Of a DNA stretch of 64,000 nt, positions 24,965 to 33,936 are shown in pieces (position 1 is the stretch's first letter; each line of letters opens with the position of its first letter). Source of the DNA: JAKZRT01 sp965247915 (lineage in GTDB: Bacteria; Pseudomonadota; Alphaproteobacteria; Rhodobacterales; Rhodobacteraceae); NCBI GenBank assembly GCA_965247915.1, contig OZ252048.1, positions 1,736,001-1,800,000 on the forward strand, written 5' to 3'. The notes under the pieces were generated by a model, which saw only the letters and a list, made by a program, of their open reading frames with translations, was not told the origin of the DNA and searched no databases. The position numbers and the translations under genes are program-made.

Positions 24965-25423
24965 TCAGACCCTCGCGTTCTTGGCGTTCATGGACTTCAC
25001 ATCCAGTATTTCGGGTTTTTGCGCTTCGTGGCTGTGCTCGGCCCCGGCAAAGACGCGCAAATTGGTCATCTGAACGCGGGCCAGTTTGTTACCCGGCAGC
25101 ATCCGTTTGACGGCCTGCATGACCACGCGCTCGGGGTGTTTGCCTTCGAGGATCTGGCCGGTGGTGCGCGACTTGATCCCGCCCGGATAGCCGGTATGCC
25201 AGTAATTCGGCTTGTCGCGCTTTTTGCCGGTCAGCTGAACCTTGCCCGCGTTAATCACGATCACATTGTCACCCATATCCATATGCGGCGTAAAGCTCGG
25301 CTTGTGTTTGCCGCGCAGTCGCGTGGCGATGATCGCAGCAAGACGGCCCAGCACCACGCCCTCGGCGTCGATCAGTATCCACTTCTTGTCGATGTCCGCC
25401 GGGGTGGCGGTAAAGGTTTTCAT
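24965..25423 (-). CDS. rplM: 50S ribosomal protein L13
   Basis: A 152-residue L13 starting MKTFTATPADIDKKWILIDA. The conserved GRLAAIIATRLRGKHKPSFT and HPERVVMQAVKRMLPGNKLA segments are intact. The ATG at 25423 is fixed by this N-terminus; the longer in-frame ORF is not. First gene of rplM-rpsI. Confidence 0.97.
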   Translation of the reverse strand: MKTFTATPADIDKKWILIDAEGVVLGRLAAIIATRLRGKHKPSFTPHMDMGDNVIVINAGKVQLTGKKRDKPNYWHTGYPGGIKSRTTGQILEGKHPERVVMQAVKRMLPGNKLARVQMTNLRVFAGAEHSHEAQKPEILDVKSMNAKNARV

Positions 25424-25550
25424 GGTCTCACCCGTTGTCGTGGGATCTGGATTGGGCTGTTCTACGCATTTAATCGCGCGGGTCAAGGGGATTTTTCTCA
25501 ATTATCTCCTTGCAAAACAACGTCTTACGATTGTGGTATCAATTTACCCC

Positions 25551-25958
25551 CTATTCTGGCGGTATGGAATAGGTCATCGATGCCCGCGCCACCGGCTCGG
25601 CCCCGCCATCTGAATAAATCAGCACATCGCCGACCGCCAGCGACCGGCCGAGTTTCAAAAGGCGACAGCGTCCGATCAGATCGGCTCTGGCCACGGGTTT
25701 GCGCAGGAAGTCGATCGAGACATTGGTGGTGACCGTCAGCGCCCGGGGACCGATCATCGCCAGGATCGCCAGATAAACGGAAACATCGGCCAGCGAAAAC
25801 ATTGTCGGCCCCGAGACGGTCCCACCCGGTCTGAGATCGTCATCGCCGACCCGCATCCGCACTTCGATCTCGCCCGGCGCTACCGACACGACCTGAAAAT
25901 CATCAGCGACCTGCGCAAACGACCGGGCCAGAAAGGCCTGCAATTCGTCGCGATCCAT
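25551..25958 (-). CDS. PaaI-type hotdog thioesterase
   Basis: A 135-residue hotdog-fold protein (MDRDELQAFLARSFAQVADD...). The helix entry GGTVSGPTMFSLADVSVYLA carries the conserved Gly and acidic residue of acyl-CoA thioesterases, and VTTNVSIDFLRKPVARADL is the second conserved strand. The start at 25958 avoids the long overlap with the M32 gene. It lies 40 bases after that gene on the same strand. Confidence 0.8.
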   Translation of the reverse strand: MDRDELQAFLARSFAQVADDFQVVSVAPGEIEVRMRVGDDDLRPGGTVSGPTMFSLADVSVYLAILAMIGPRALTVTTNVSIDFLRKPVARADLIGRCRLLKLGRSLAVGDVLIYSDGGAEPVARASMTYSIPPE

Positions 25959-25998
25959 CTTCAACGTTATGGCCTTCCCCTGCCGCCGGTCTCCGCGC

Positions 25999-27474
25999 CT
26001 AGAGATCGTAAAGCGCGCCGAACTTTTCTTCCAGATAGGCCAGCAATGGCCCCTCGGTCGGCTCGAACCCCGCCGCCCGCGCCACTGCCTGGCGCGGCTC
26101 GTAAAGCCCGCCGTGAACCTGCAGGTTCTCGCGCAGCCATTTGGTCGCCGGACCGGCGTCGCCCGCCGCCAGCGCCGCCTCGTAATCGGGCACCGCCTTG
26201 CGCAGCGCTTCAAAGAGGCACCCCGCATAGACATTGCCCAGGGTGTAGGTCGGAAAATACCCAAGCGCGCCGACCGACCAATGCACGTCCTGCAACACGC
26301 CGTTCGAGGGCTTGTCGACTTTGACACTGAAATCTGACGCGAACCGGTCGTTCCAGGCGGCCTCAAGGTCGGCAACTTGCAGGTCGTCCCCGATCAGCGC
26401 CCGCTCCAGATCGAACCGCAGAAGAACGTGCAGGTTATAGTGAACTTCGTCCGCTTCGGTGCGAATATAGCCCGAAGCCACGCGGTTGACGGCGGCATGA
26501 AAGGCATCCGCATCCGGTGTGCTGAGCGCCCCGAACCGGGCCACCATGCGATCGTAAAGCCAGCCGGTAAAAGCCCGGCTGCGCCCCAGTTGGTTCTCGT
26601 AAATCCGGCTTTGGCTTTCGTGGACGCCCATCGACACGCCCCGGCCCAGGGGCGTCAGCAGATAAGCGCGGTCGATACTCTGCTCGTAAGTTGCGTGCCC
26701 CACTTCGTGGATGGTGGAATAAAAGCAGTTGAACGGGTCGCTGGCCGAGGTCCGCGTGGTGATCCGCACGTCAAGACCGGACCCGGACGAGAACGGATGC
26801 ACCGCCTTGTCGATCCGCCCGTGGTCAAAATCATACCCGAAAGCCGCCGCAAGCCGCGCCGACAGCGCCAATTGCCCGTCCTCGGCAAAGTCACCGCGCA
26901 GCGCTGCGGGCGCCGGCCGGTACAGTATCTTGTCGCGCAGCGCCACCAGACGCGGCCGCAGCGCGCCGAACATCTCGGCCAGACCATCGCCGGTGGCCCT
27001 CAGCTCGTAGCCCTGCAAAAGCGCGTCGTAAAGCCCGCCACCACCCGCAAGTGCTGCCGCCAGCTCGCGCACCAAGCGCACAACCTTTTCCAGCGTCGGC
27101 ACGTAAGCGGCGACGTCCTCGTCGGCCCGCGACTGGGCCCAGATGCCTTGCGCCAGCGAGGTCGTCCGGGCAATCTCCGCCGCCAGTTCGGCGGGAACTT
27201 TCACCGCCCGGTCGTGCCCGTGGCGGATCAGCCGAAGCTGAGCCCGCGCCACCGGGCCGGCCTCCGCCGCCTCGGCCTCGGCCAGCCAACCGGCGACGCG
27301 GCTGTCGGTCCTGCGGCCATGCAGAACGCCCTCGATCGCCGCCATCTCCTCGCCGCGCTGCTCGGCGGCACCGCGCGGCATCATGGTTTCCTGATCCCAG
27401 CCCAGCCGCCCGGCGATACCGGCCAGCGCCTGGGTCTCGCGCTCGAAGGCGATCAGATCGTCAAATGCGCTCAC
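25999..27474 (-). CDS. Carboxypeptidase M32
   Basis: A 491-residue metal carboxypeptidase (Taq carboxypeptidase family), cytoplasmic, removing C-terminal residues from peptides. The zinc motif is HEVGH in STIHEVGHATYEQS, with the second Glu region in MGVHESQSRIYENQLGRS. The length is normal. It is followed 3 bases upstream by ctaA; the three genes ctaA-M32-thioesterase run together. Confidence 0.94.
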   Translation of the reverse strand: MSAFDDLIAFERETQALAGIAGRLGWDQETMMPRGAAEQRGEEMAAIEGVLHGRRTDSRVAGWLAEAEAAEAGPVARAQLRLIRHGHDRAVKVPAELAAEIARTTSLAQGIWAQSRADEDVAAYVPTLEKVVRLVRELAAALAGGGGLYDALLQGYELRATGDGLAEMFGALRPRLVALRDKILYRPAPAALRGDFAEDGQLALSARLAAAFGYDFDHGRIDKAVHPFSSGSGLDVRITTRTSASDPFNCFYSTIHEVGHATYEQSIDRAYLLTPLGRGVSMGVHESQSRIYENQLGRSRAFTGWLYDRMVARFGALSTPDADAFHAAVNRVASGYIRTEADEVHYNLHVLLRFDLERALIGDDLQVADLEAAWNDRFASDFSVKVDKPSNGVLQDVHWSVGALGYFPTYTLGNVYAGCLFEALRKAVPDYEAALAAGDAGPATKWLRENLQVHGGLYEPRQAVARAAGFEPTEGPLLAYLEEKFGALYDL

Positions 27475-27477
27475 TTT

Positions 27478-28620
27478 TCAGCTCCTCAGCGATTGGCTGG
27501 CCGGGTAACGCGCGTAAAACCGCGCCCGCAGGATCAGCGACCAAAGCGCGACCGCACCAAGCTGATGGACAATCGCCCACCCCAGAGGCGCCGCAAAAAT
27601 CACCGTGCCAATGCCCAACACCACCTGACCAGCGGTCATCACCATGACCCCGTCAAAGGCCCGCCGGATGGTGCGATTGCCGCTTTGCCGCGACCGTCGC
27701 CAGACCACCAGAGCGACAATCAGAACCGCATAACCAGTCAAGCGGTGCATGAATTGCACCGTCCCCGCGTTCTCAAAAAAATTCACCCAGAGCGGGCGCA
27801 AATCGAACGGTCCGGGCGGAAAAAAGCCGCCCGCCATCAACGGCCAGTCGCTGAACCTGCGGCCCGCGTCGATGCCCGCAACCAATGCGCCAAGAAGCAC
27901 TTGGGCAAACGCCAGATGCATCAGCCCGGTGGCGGCGGAAAAAAGCCGCGGCTCGCCGGCGCGCCGCGCCTGCATCAACGCCCCCTCGCCGCGCGCAAGG
28001 GTCAGAAAATACCAGACAATCAGTCCCAATATTGCGAACGCCAACCCAAGGTGGATGGCCAGCCGGTACGAGGCCACGTCGACCATGCGCCCGCTCAGCC
28101 CCGACGCCACCATCCACCAGCCAATCGCGCCTTGCAGGCCGCCCAAAGCCCCAAGACCCAGAAACCGCCCGGCCCAGCCGCGCGGCATTCTTCGCGCCGC
28201 CAGCAGGCCAAAAAAACCGACCGCCCAGACCAGCCCGATGATCCGCCCCAGTTGCCGATGCCCCCATTCCCACCAATAGATCGACTTGAAATCCTCCAGC
28301 GTCATGGCGCTGTTTTGCAGGGCGAATTCGGGAATGTCCTGATACTTGGCAAATTCGCTCTGCCATTCGTCCTGCGAGAGCGGCGGCAGCGCCCCGGTCA
28401 CCGGACGCCATTCGGTGATCGACAGGCCAGCGTCGTTCAGCCGGGTCAGCCCGCCAACCACGATCATCGCCACCACCAGCCCGAACAGCACCGCCAGCCA
28501 CAGCCGCGCAAAATTTCGCGGGGCAGTGCTTTCATCGGAAATCAGGCCGCCCGACGGCGCGGCTCGCGGTGCCTGCTTGCCTTCCGGGACCTCTTCAAAG
28601 ATCGGACGTTTGTCGGCCAC
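27478..28620 (-). CDS. ctaA: Heme A synthase (COX15/CtaA)
   Basis: A 380-residue membrane enzyme converting heme O to heme A for cytochrome oxidase. Eight hydrophobic helices are visible with heme-ligand histidines in WEWGHRQLGRIIGL, SYRLAIHLGLAF, TGLMHLAFAQVLLG and VQFMHRLTGYAVL. The N-terminus starts with GLTRLNDAGLSITEWRPVTG, the type 2 family signature. Intact. Confidence 0.94.
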   Translation of the reverse strand: MADKRPIFEEVPEGKQAPRAAPSGGLISDESTAPRNFARLWLAVLFGLVVAMIVVGGLTRLNDAGLSITEWRPVTGALPPLSQDEWQSEFAKYQDIPEFALQNSAMTLEDFKSIYWWEWGHRQLGRIIGLVWAVGFFGLLAARRMPRGWAGRFLGLGALGGLQGAIGWWMVASGLSGRMVDVASYRLAIHLGLAFAILGLIVWYFLTLARGEGALMQARRAGEPRLFSAATGLMHLAFAQVLLGALVAGIDAGRRFSDWPLMAGGFFPPGPFDLRPLWVNFFENAGTVQFMHRLTGYAVLIVALVVWRRSRQSGNRTIRRAFDGVMVMTAGQVVLGIGTVIFAAPLGWAIVHQLGAVALWSLILRARFYARYPASQSLRS

Positions 28621-28680
28621 TCGGGACCCCCTTGATGGCTTTGGGCCTTCCTAGAGCAAGATGACCCTATATTGAACCGC

Positions 28681-29430
28681 TCAGCGCCGGCGCAGCAGTT
28701 GGCGCAGCATGCCATGCAGGATCTGCACGTCGGCGCGGGTCAGCGCCATGCGGCTCCACAAGTTGCGCAGGGTGATCTTCATGCCGGGGGCCTTCTCAGA
28801 TGGGTGGAAAAATCCGGCGTCGTCCAGACGATCCTCGTAATGCTGGGCCAGCTTTTCCACCTCCAGCGCGGTTGCCGCCTCGGTCCCCGCCAAGACCGCA
28901 ACTTCGCCCGGACCGTCGTCGGCCACGCGCCGCCATTCGTAAGCCATCAGCAACACGCACTGGGCAAGGTTCAGCGATGGAAAGTCGGGGTTCACCGGCA
29001 CGCTGATCAACGCATTCGACCGTGCCACCTCATCGTTTTCCAGCCCGGCGCGCTCCGGCCCGAAAAGCACCGCAACCTTTTGGCCCTGCGCCGTCAGTTC
29101 AATCGCCCTAGCCATCGCCGCTTCGGGCGAGAACACCGGCTTGGTCAGGTCGCGCGGCCGCGCCGTGGTGGCAAAGACGAAGGTGCAATCGCCGACGGCC
29201 TCGGTCAGCTCATCGTGGTGCTGGGCCGCGTCCAGCACCCGCCCCGCCCCGCTGGCCAGCGCCACCGCGCGCGGATTGGGCCAGCCGTCGCGCGCATCGA
29301 CGACGCGCATCCGGTCAAGCCCGAAGTTCCACATCGCCCGCGCCGCAGCCCCGATGTTCTCGCCCATCTGCGGGCGCACCAGCACGAAAACCGGTTGCCG
29401 TCTGTCTTTGGCCCCGTCACCCATAGTCAT
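28681..29430 (-). CDS. trmJ: SpoU/TrmJ-type RNA 2'-O-methyltransferase
   Basis: A 249-residue SPOUT methyltransferase. The N-terminus (VFVLVRPQMGENIGAAARAM) and the knot motifs ALVFGPERAGLEN-like (VAVLFGPERAGLENDEV) and PVNPDFPSLNLAQCVLLMAY match TrmJ, which methylates tRNA position 32. A C-terminal dimerising extension is present. ATG 29430 is chosen; longer starts overlap the divergent TfoX-N gene. Confidence 0.88.
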   Translation of the reverse strand: MTMGDGAKDRRQPVFVLVRPQMGENIGAAARAMWNFGLDRMRVVDARDGWPNPRAVALASGAGRVLDAAQHHDELTEAVGDCTFVFATTARPRDLTKPVFSPEAAMARAIELTAQGQKVAVLFGPERAGLENDEVARSNALISVPVNPDFPSLNLAQCVLLMAYEWRRVADDGPGEVAVLAGTEAATALEVEKLAQHYEDRLDDAGFFHPSEKAPGMKITLRNLWSRMALTRADVQILHGMLRQLLRRR

Positions 29431-29487
29431 TCCCCGGCTGCGGTGCGCGTGATAAGCCGGTGGCGCGCGCAGCGCAAGGAGGGGACC

Positions 29488-29817
29488 ATGGCCTATGACG
29501 AAGGACTTGCCGAAATATTGCGCGGCGATCTGGTCGATGTGCCGGGCATTTCGGAAAAGCGCATGTTTGGCGGTCTTTGCTTCATGCTGAACGGCAACAT
29601 GCTGTGCGGTGTCCACCAGGGCGGCGGCATGTTCCGGGTCGGCAAAGCCGCCGAGGCCGCGGGCCTGGCCATCGACGGCGCAGCGCCGATGGCGTTTACC
29701 GGGCGGCCCATGGGCGGCATGATCGATGTCGCCGATACTGCCCTGTCCGACGACGTCCGGCGCGCCCGGTGGCTGCGCCCGGCGATGGATTTTGTCGGGG
29801 CGATGCCGCCCAAGTAG
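29488..29817 (+). CDS. TfoX N-terminal domain protein
   Basis: A 109-residue protein with the TfoX-N fold (VPGISEKRMFGGLCFMLNGN, then FTGRPMGGMIDVADTAL). TfoX is a competence regulator in gammaproteobacteria; stand-alone N-domains are common elsewhere with unknown role. AAGGAGGGG lies 5-13 bases before the ATG. Divergent from trmJ. Confidence 0.8.
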   Translation: MAYDEGLAEILRGDLVDVPGISEKRMFGGLCFMLNGNMLCGVHQGGGMFRVGKAAEAAGLAIDGAAPMAFTGRPMGGMIDVADTALSDDVRRARWLRPAMDFVGAMPPK

Positions 29818-29872
29818 CAACGGCGGGTTTTCCCCGCTATAGCCTCGGCGACGCACCGCACAGGAGCCAACA

Positions 29873-30493
29873 ATGGCCCAGCCCGAGCAGCCGCAGATTT
29901 ATCTGATTACCCCGCCCCAGTTCGAGCTGTCGGTGTTTCGCGATGTTCTGGCGGGTCTGCTCGACGCGCATCCAGTCGCTTGTGTCCGCCTGGCCCTTGC
30001 CGGATCAGATGAAGACACAATCGCGCGCGCCGGCGACGCGCTGCGGGGCATCGTCCATGCCCGCGACGTGGCGCTGGTGGTGGCCGATCACGTTGGTTTC
30101 GTTGACCGGCTCGGGCTCGACGGCGTGCATCTGACCGACGGCGCCCGGTCGGTGCGCAAGCTGCGCGCCGATCTTGGCGGCGACGCGATTGTCGGCACCT
30201 TCTGCGGGGCTTCGCGGCACGACGGGCTGAACGCGGGCGAAGCAGGGGCAAATTACGTCTCGTTTGGCCCGGTGCGCGAAACGCCGCTTGGCCACGCCAC
30301 GCCGGCCAAGCCCGACCTCTTTGCCTGGTGGTCCGAGGTTATCGAAGTGCCGATTGTCGCCGAAGGTGCGGTTGACATCGACACTGCGCGCGCGCTGGCG
30401 TCGGTCACCGATTTTCTGGCGCTCGGCGACGAGATTTGGGCCGCCGACGACCCGTCCGCGCGGCTCGGCGATTATCTGGCCGCGATCACCTGA
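29873..30493 (+). CDS. thiE: Thiamine phosphate synthase-like protein
   Basis: A 206-residue TIM-barrel protein of the ThiE family (IYLITPPQFELSVFRDVLAG, DGVHLTDGARSVRKLRADLG, GANYVSFGPVRETPLGH). The pyrophosphate-binding pattern is looser than in canonical ThiE, so it could be a TenI-like or paralogous protein rather than the biosynthetic enzyme. Its 3' end overlaps the convergent plsC gene by 22 bases. Confidence 0.75.
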   Translation: MAQPEQPQIYLITPPQFELSVFRDVLAGLLDAHPVACVRLALAGSDEDTIARAGDALRGIVHARDVALVVADHVGFVDRLGLDGVHLTDGARSVRKLRADLGGDAIVGTFCGASRHDGLNAGEAGANYVSFGPVRETPLGHATPAKPDLFAWWSEVIEVPIVAEGAVDIDTARALASVTDFLALGDEIWAADDPSARLGDYLAAIT

Positions 30494-31311
30494 CCGGTGT
30501 CGAAACCTTCGCGCGTGGCCCGGCCAAGGGCTGTGGCCAGCGCTTTGCGGTCTGCAAAATCAGCCACGCGCAAAGGATCGTGAAACATCACCTCGACCGA
30601 TCCCTGGCGCGGGGCCGCCAGAACCTGGATTAAATGCGGGACTAAATAGGTTTGCCCCCAAAATCCGTAAAATCTCGGGTCCGCCGCCTCGGGGGCGGTA
30701 TAGCGTACCGAAATCGGCTGCACACAGAGATCTTGCCCAATCTCCACATCGAAAAAAGCAGCCAGAAGCGCTGACTTGAAATCCAGCACCCGCAGCCCGT
30801 CGGTGCTGGTCCCTTCGGGGAAGAACAAAAGCCGGTGGCGGTTTTTCAGACGCCCCAGAATTTCCTGCCGCTGATCGTCCGCCGCGCCGCCACGCCGTTC
30901 GATGAACATCGTGCCAGTCGCCCGCGCCAGCCAGCCCACGGCGGGCCAGGTCGAAACCTCGGCTTTGGCGACGAAATAGAACCGGTCGCGCGCGTTCAGC
31001 GCAAAAATGTCCAGCCACGACGAATGGTTGGCCACCAGCGCGCCAAAGCCGCGCATCGGGCGGCCAGCCTGGCTGCACCAAATGCCGATCACCATCAGGT
31101 CAAACTTGCACACAAATTGGGTGATGAACGGCGTCACTGGCAGGCGCGCGCCGAACAGCGGCCATTCGATCAGTCGACCCAGCAACAAGAGGCCAAGACC
31201 GCCAAAGGTCACGACGCCGATCAGGCTGCCCTTGATCGCCACACGAAGCCAGCCACCGGGTGTAATACGGGCCTGGGTGGGCGGTTCCCCGGATACCCAA
31301 GTTGGGCTCAC
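30472..31311 (-). CDS. olsA: Lyso-ornithine-lipid / 1-acylglycerol-phosphate acyltransferase
   Basis: A 279-residue membrane acyltransferase of the PlsC family. One N-terminal transmembrane helix (GSLIGVVTFGGLGLLLLGRL) precedes the HX4D motif (ANHSSWLDIFAL) and the FFPEGTSTDG motif. The GTG start at 31311 overlaps the upstream stop. Directly after an olsB-type gene, it is most likely OlsA, which adds the second acyl chain of ornithine lipids. Confidence 0.82.
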   Translation of the reverse strand: MSPTWVSGEPPTQARITPGGWLRVAIKGSLIGVVTFGGLGLLLLGRLIEWPLFGARLPVTPFITQFVCKFDLMVIGIWCSQAGRPMRGFGALVANHSSWLDIFALNARDRFYFVAKAEVSTWPAVGWLARATGTMFIERRGGAADDQRQEILGRLKNRHRLLFFPEGTSTDGLRVLDFKSALLAAFFDVEIGQDLCVQPISVRYTAPEAADPRFYGFWGQTYLVPHLIQVLAAPRQGSVEVMFHDPLRVADFADRKALATALGRATREGFDTGQVIAAR

Positions 31312-32084
31312 GCGCGCGCCCGGGCGTAATAACGGTGGTATTTCTCGTTCATCGCGGCGGTGTCCATGACCAGGCACACGTCGGTGGTGTTGAACGCGTG
31401 GTCGATATAAGCGCCCTCGCCCACATAGCCGCCGTGCCGAAGATAGGCCTTGATCAGCGCCGGCGTGGCCACCATCGCGCGCCGCCGGTCCAATTGGTCG
31501 GCGGCGACCAGGTCCATAGTCTGGAAATATTTCGGCTGAACCCGGACCCGCAGCGCAGCGGGCGCCAAGTGGTGGTGATGAAGATAGGCAAGCGGCTCGG
31601 ACAACGCGCCCACTTCGGTGCCGTGGAAACTGGCCACGCCAAATAGAATTTCGACCTCGTGATCCAGCACATAACGGGCCAGCCCGTTCCAAAGATGATA
31701 CATCGCAGCCCCGCCACGATAATCTCTATCGACACAGGACCGGCCCAGTTCCAAAAGCCGGCGGCCCGAGGCCTTCAGCGTGCTCAGATCGTATTCATCC
31801 TCGGAATAAAACCGCCCGCCTTTTCGCGCCTGATCGTCGCGCATGACCCGGTAAACGCCCACGGCACTGTCGATATCGTCATGGCGCTTGGTGCGGTCAA
31901 ACAGCACGAGATGACCAAAATACGGGTCGAACTGGTCGCGTTCCAGGCGGTTTTCGTGGTCCACCAGCGGACCATCCGCGCCAAGTTCCTGAACAAACAC
32001 GCGATAACGCAGCCTTTGCGCGGCCCGGCGGTCAAATTCCGAGCTGGCGATTTTCAGCTCGAATTTGGGCGCGTGTCCGGTCAA
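31308..32084 (-). CDS. olsB: Ornithine-acyl-ACP N-acyltransferase (OlsB-type)
   Basis: A 258-residue GNAT-fold protein of the hemolysin/OlsB type. It starts with RRAAQRLRYRVFVQELGADG, has LLELGRSCVDRDYRGGAAMY as the acetyl-CoA-like binding segment and RLSEPL-like (GALSEPLAYLHHHHLAP) later. OlsB makes lyso-ornithine lipid, the first step of the ornithine-lipid path; olsA follows with a GTGA overlap, giving a complete olsBA operon. Confidence 0.85.
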   Translation of the reverse strand: MTGHAPKFELKIASSEFDRRAAQRLRYRVFVQELGADGPLVDHENRLERDQFDPYFGHLVLFDRTKRHDDIDSAVGVYRVMRDDQARKGGRFYSEDEYDLSTLKASGRRLLELGRSCVDRDYRGGAAMYHLWNGLARYVLDHEVEILFGVASFHGTEVGALSEPLAYLHHHHLAPAALRVRVQPKYFQTMDLVAADQLDRRRAMVATPALIKAYLRHGGYVGEGAYIDHAFNTTDVCLVMDTAAMNEKYHRYYARARA

Positions 32085-32208
32085 TTCGGTCCCCTGATCG
32101 TCCTGATCGCGCTTCTAAACGCGGGCTGGTATTTTAGCAACCTGACGCCCTAACCGCTTGGTTTCGCGCAATGGTTGTGCTAATTCTCGCAGAGGCGCCG
32201 GTGAATTT

Positions 32209-32382
32209 TTACGGATCCAATACCTCGATGAGATCGATTCTAGCAGCATCGACGACGACTTTGCCCGCGTGTTCAAAATTGACCGTAATCTTGCCCGCGA
32301 TGTTCGATTGCACCTGGCCAAGTCCCCAATCCGGCTGGCCCGGGTGCCGCACGAACATTCCAGGCGTTAACAAAGTATTCAT
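32209..32382 (-). CDS. DUF3553 domain protein
   Basis: A 57-residue protein (MNTLLTPGMFVRHPGQPDWG, then LGQVQSNIAGKITVNFEHAG). The HPxxPDWGxGQVQS core is the DUF3553 signature, widespread in Rhodobacterales, role unknown. ATG 32382 is chosen; four upstream codons are also open. It is divergent from chpT. Confidence 0.8.
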   Translation of the reverse strand: MNTLLTPGMFVRHPGQPDWGLGQVQSNIAGKITVNFEHAGKVVVDAARIDLIEVLDP

Positions 32383-32420
32383 CACTTTTCGCAATCTTCA
32401 CTTATTTGGGTTCGCTTAGC

Positions 32421-32667
32421 ATGCCGACCGATGACCTTGACCTGACCGCCCTGGTCGGAAACCGCATATGCCACGATCTTATCAACCCGATCGGGGCAAT
32501 CGGCAATGGGGTCGAATTGCTGGCGATGGCGGACGGGTCACCGAGCGCCGAATTGGCGCTGATTTCGCAAAGCGTCGACAGCACCAAGGCGCGGATCGCT
32601 ATGTTCCGGGTGGCCTTCGGGGCGGCGTCCGACACCCGGCAGATGGGCGCTAGCGAAATCCGCGGAA
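32421..32667 (+). pseudogene. chpT: chpT, 5' part (histidine phosphotransferase)
   Basis: From ATG 32421 the frame reads LDLTALVGNRICHDLINPIG, where the His after C is the phospho-accepting residue of the ChpT helix bundle, then a second helix STKARIAMFRVAFGAAS. The IS3 element enters after EIRG and the frame then ends within it. ChpT relays phosphate from CckA to CtrA; loss would disable that relay (motility, gene-transfer agents and cell-cycle functions in relatives). The 3' half is at 18258-18613. Confidence 0.85.
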
Positions 32668-32746
32668 TGAGCTACCCCCGAAATTCGGACACTGACGTAA
32701 GCTGCGATTTGTAGTCTGCTGATCTTCAACACGAAGGAGATCAGAA

Positions 32747-33040
32747 ATGTCGAAACGAAAGCAACATCATCCAGAGTTTAAGGCCAAGGTGGCATTGGAG
32801 GCGCTGAAGGGGGAGGCGACGGTTTCAGAGTTGGCGAGCCGGTTTGGCGTGCATCCTACCATGATCCATCAATGGAAACGTGCGTTGCTTGAAGGCGCGT
32901 CGGGCGTGTTCGAGCGCGGCAGCAGGAAAGCGGCTGAAGTTGACGAAGAACAGGTTAAAGACTTGCACGCCAAGATAGGGGAGCTGGCCGTCGCCAACGA
33001 TTTTTTGGCCAGAAAGCTCAAGCCCTGGGCCGGCAAGTGA
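32747..33040 (+). CDS. IS3-family transposase OrfA (copy B)
   Basis: A 97-residue protein identical in translation to the copy A product: a helix-turn-helix (ELASRFGVHPTMIHQWKRAL) followed by a zipper-like helix. It overlaps orfB by 4 bases. A T6 run near 33002-33007 lies shortly before the overlap, but no frameshift site is proven. Confidence 0.94.
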   Translation: MSKRKQHHPEFKAKVALEALKGEATVSELASRFGVHPTMIHQWKRALLEGASGVFERGSRKAAEVDEEQVKDLHAKIGELAVANDFLARKLKPWAGK

Positions 33041-33900
33041 GGCGGAAGATGATTGAGCCAGGCCTTCCAAACCTGTCTGTTGGCAAACAATGCGCCTTGC
33101 TGTCGATCTCACGGTCATCCTTTTACTATGAGCCAAAGGGTGAGACCGCGATGAACCTCGACCTGATGCGCCTGATAGATAAGCAGTTCTTGGAAACGCC
33201 GTTTTACGGTGTGCGCCAAATGACGTGGCATCTTCGGAACGAAGGTCATCTGGTGAACGAGAAGCGCATCCGACGGCTCATGCGGTTGATGGGCCTCATG
33301 CCGATCTACCAGAGGCCCAACACCAGCAAGGCCGCGAAGGGCCACAAGATTTACCCCTATTTGCTACGTGGGCTTCGTGTGACCCGCCCCAATCAGGTCT
33401 GGTGTTCTGATATCACCTATCTGCCAATGCGACGCGGCTTCCTGTATCTCCTGGCCATCATGGACTGGCACACGCGCAAAGTGCTGGCGTGGCGCATCTC
33501 GAACACGCTGGAAGCGGACTTCTGCGTCGAGGCGTTGAACGAGGCAATCCACAAGTTTGGCCCGCCCCAGATCATGAACACTGACCAAGGCAGTCAGTTC
33601 ACATCCTTTGTCTGGACGGGCCAACTGAAGCGGACAGGCGTGCATATCTCGATGGACGGCAAGGGCCGGTTCCTCGACAATATTTTTGTGGAACGGCTGT
33701 GGCGCTCGCTGAAATACGAGTGCGTCTATCTGCACGCCTGGGAGACTGGATCGGAGGCCAAGGCCGGCGTCGGCAAATGGATGGAGTTCTACAATCAGAA
33801 GCGGCCGCATTCCGCACTTGGCGGCCAGCCTCCAGCCGTGGTCTATTGGCAGAGAAATGAAACAACGCAACCCGATCAGCAGGAGCAAAAAGTAGCTTAG
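33037..33900 (+). CDS. IS3-family transposase OrfB (copy B)
   Basis: A 287-residue catalytic subunit, identical in translation to copy A. The three acidic residues sit in CSDITYLP, NTDQGSQF and VERLWRSL. It is in the -1 frame relative to orfA, as in other IS3-family elements that make an OrfAB fusion. Confidence 0.94.
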   Translation: MRRKMIEPGLPNLSVGKQCALLSISRSSFYYEPKGETAMNLDLMRLIDKQFLETPFYGVRQMTWHLRNEGHLVNEKRIRRLMRLMGLMPIYQRPNTSKAAKGHKIYPYLLRGLRVTRPNQVWCSDITYLPMRRGFLYLLAIMDWHTRKVLAWRISNTLEADFCVEALNEAIHKFGPPQIMNTDQGSQFTSFVWTGQLKRTGVHISMDGKGRFLDNIFVERLWRSLKYECVYLHAWETGSEAKAGVGKWMEFYNQKRPHSALGGQPPAVVYWQRNETTQPDQQEQKVA

Positions 33901-33936
33901 ATTGCGCCAAATACTGTCCAACGGTTGGGGAGTAGC

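Larger units (their letters stand above)
19887..32667. other. Segment inverted between the two IS3 copies
   Basis: The 12.8-kb block between copies A and B is inferred to have flipped by recombination between the inverted elements. The proof is at chpT: the 5' half sits at the right edge of the block on the + strand and the 3' half outside the left edge on the - strand. The target-site triplets GAA are likewise one inside and one outside. Genes within the block are intact apart from its two edges. Confidence 0.8.

Noticed and set aside
26377..28635. Open frame of 752 codons on the + strand
   Set aside because: It is antisense to the M32 peptidase and ctaA genes, and its Arg/Pro/His-rich composition is typical of shadow frames in high-GC DNA.
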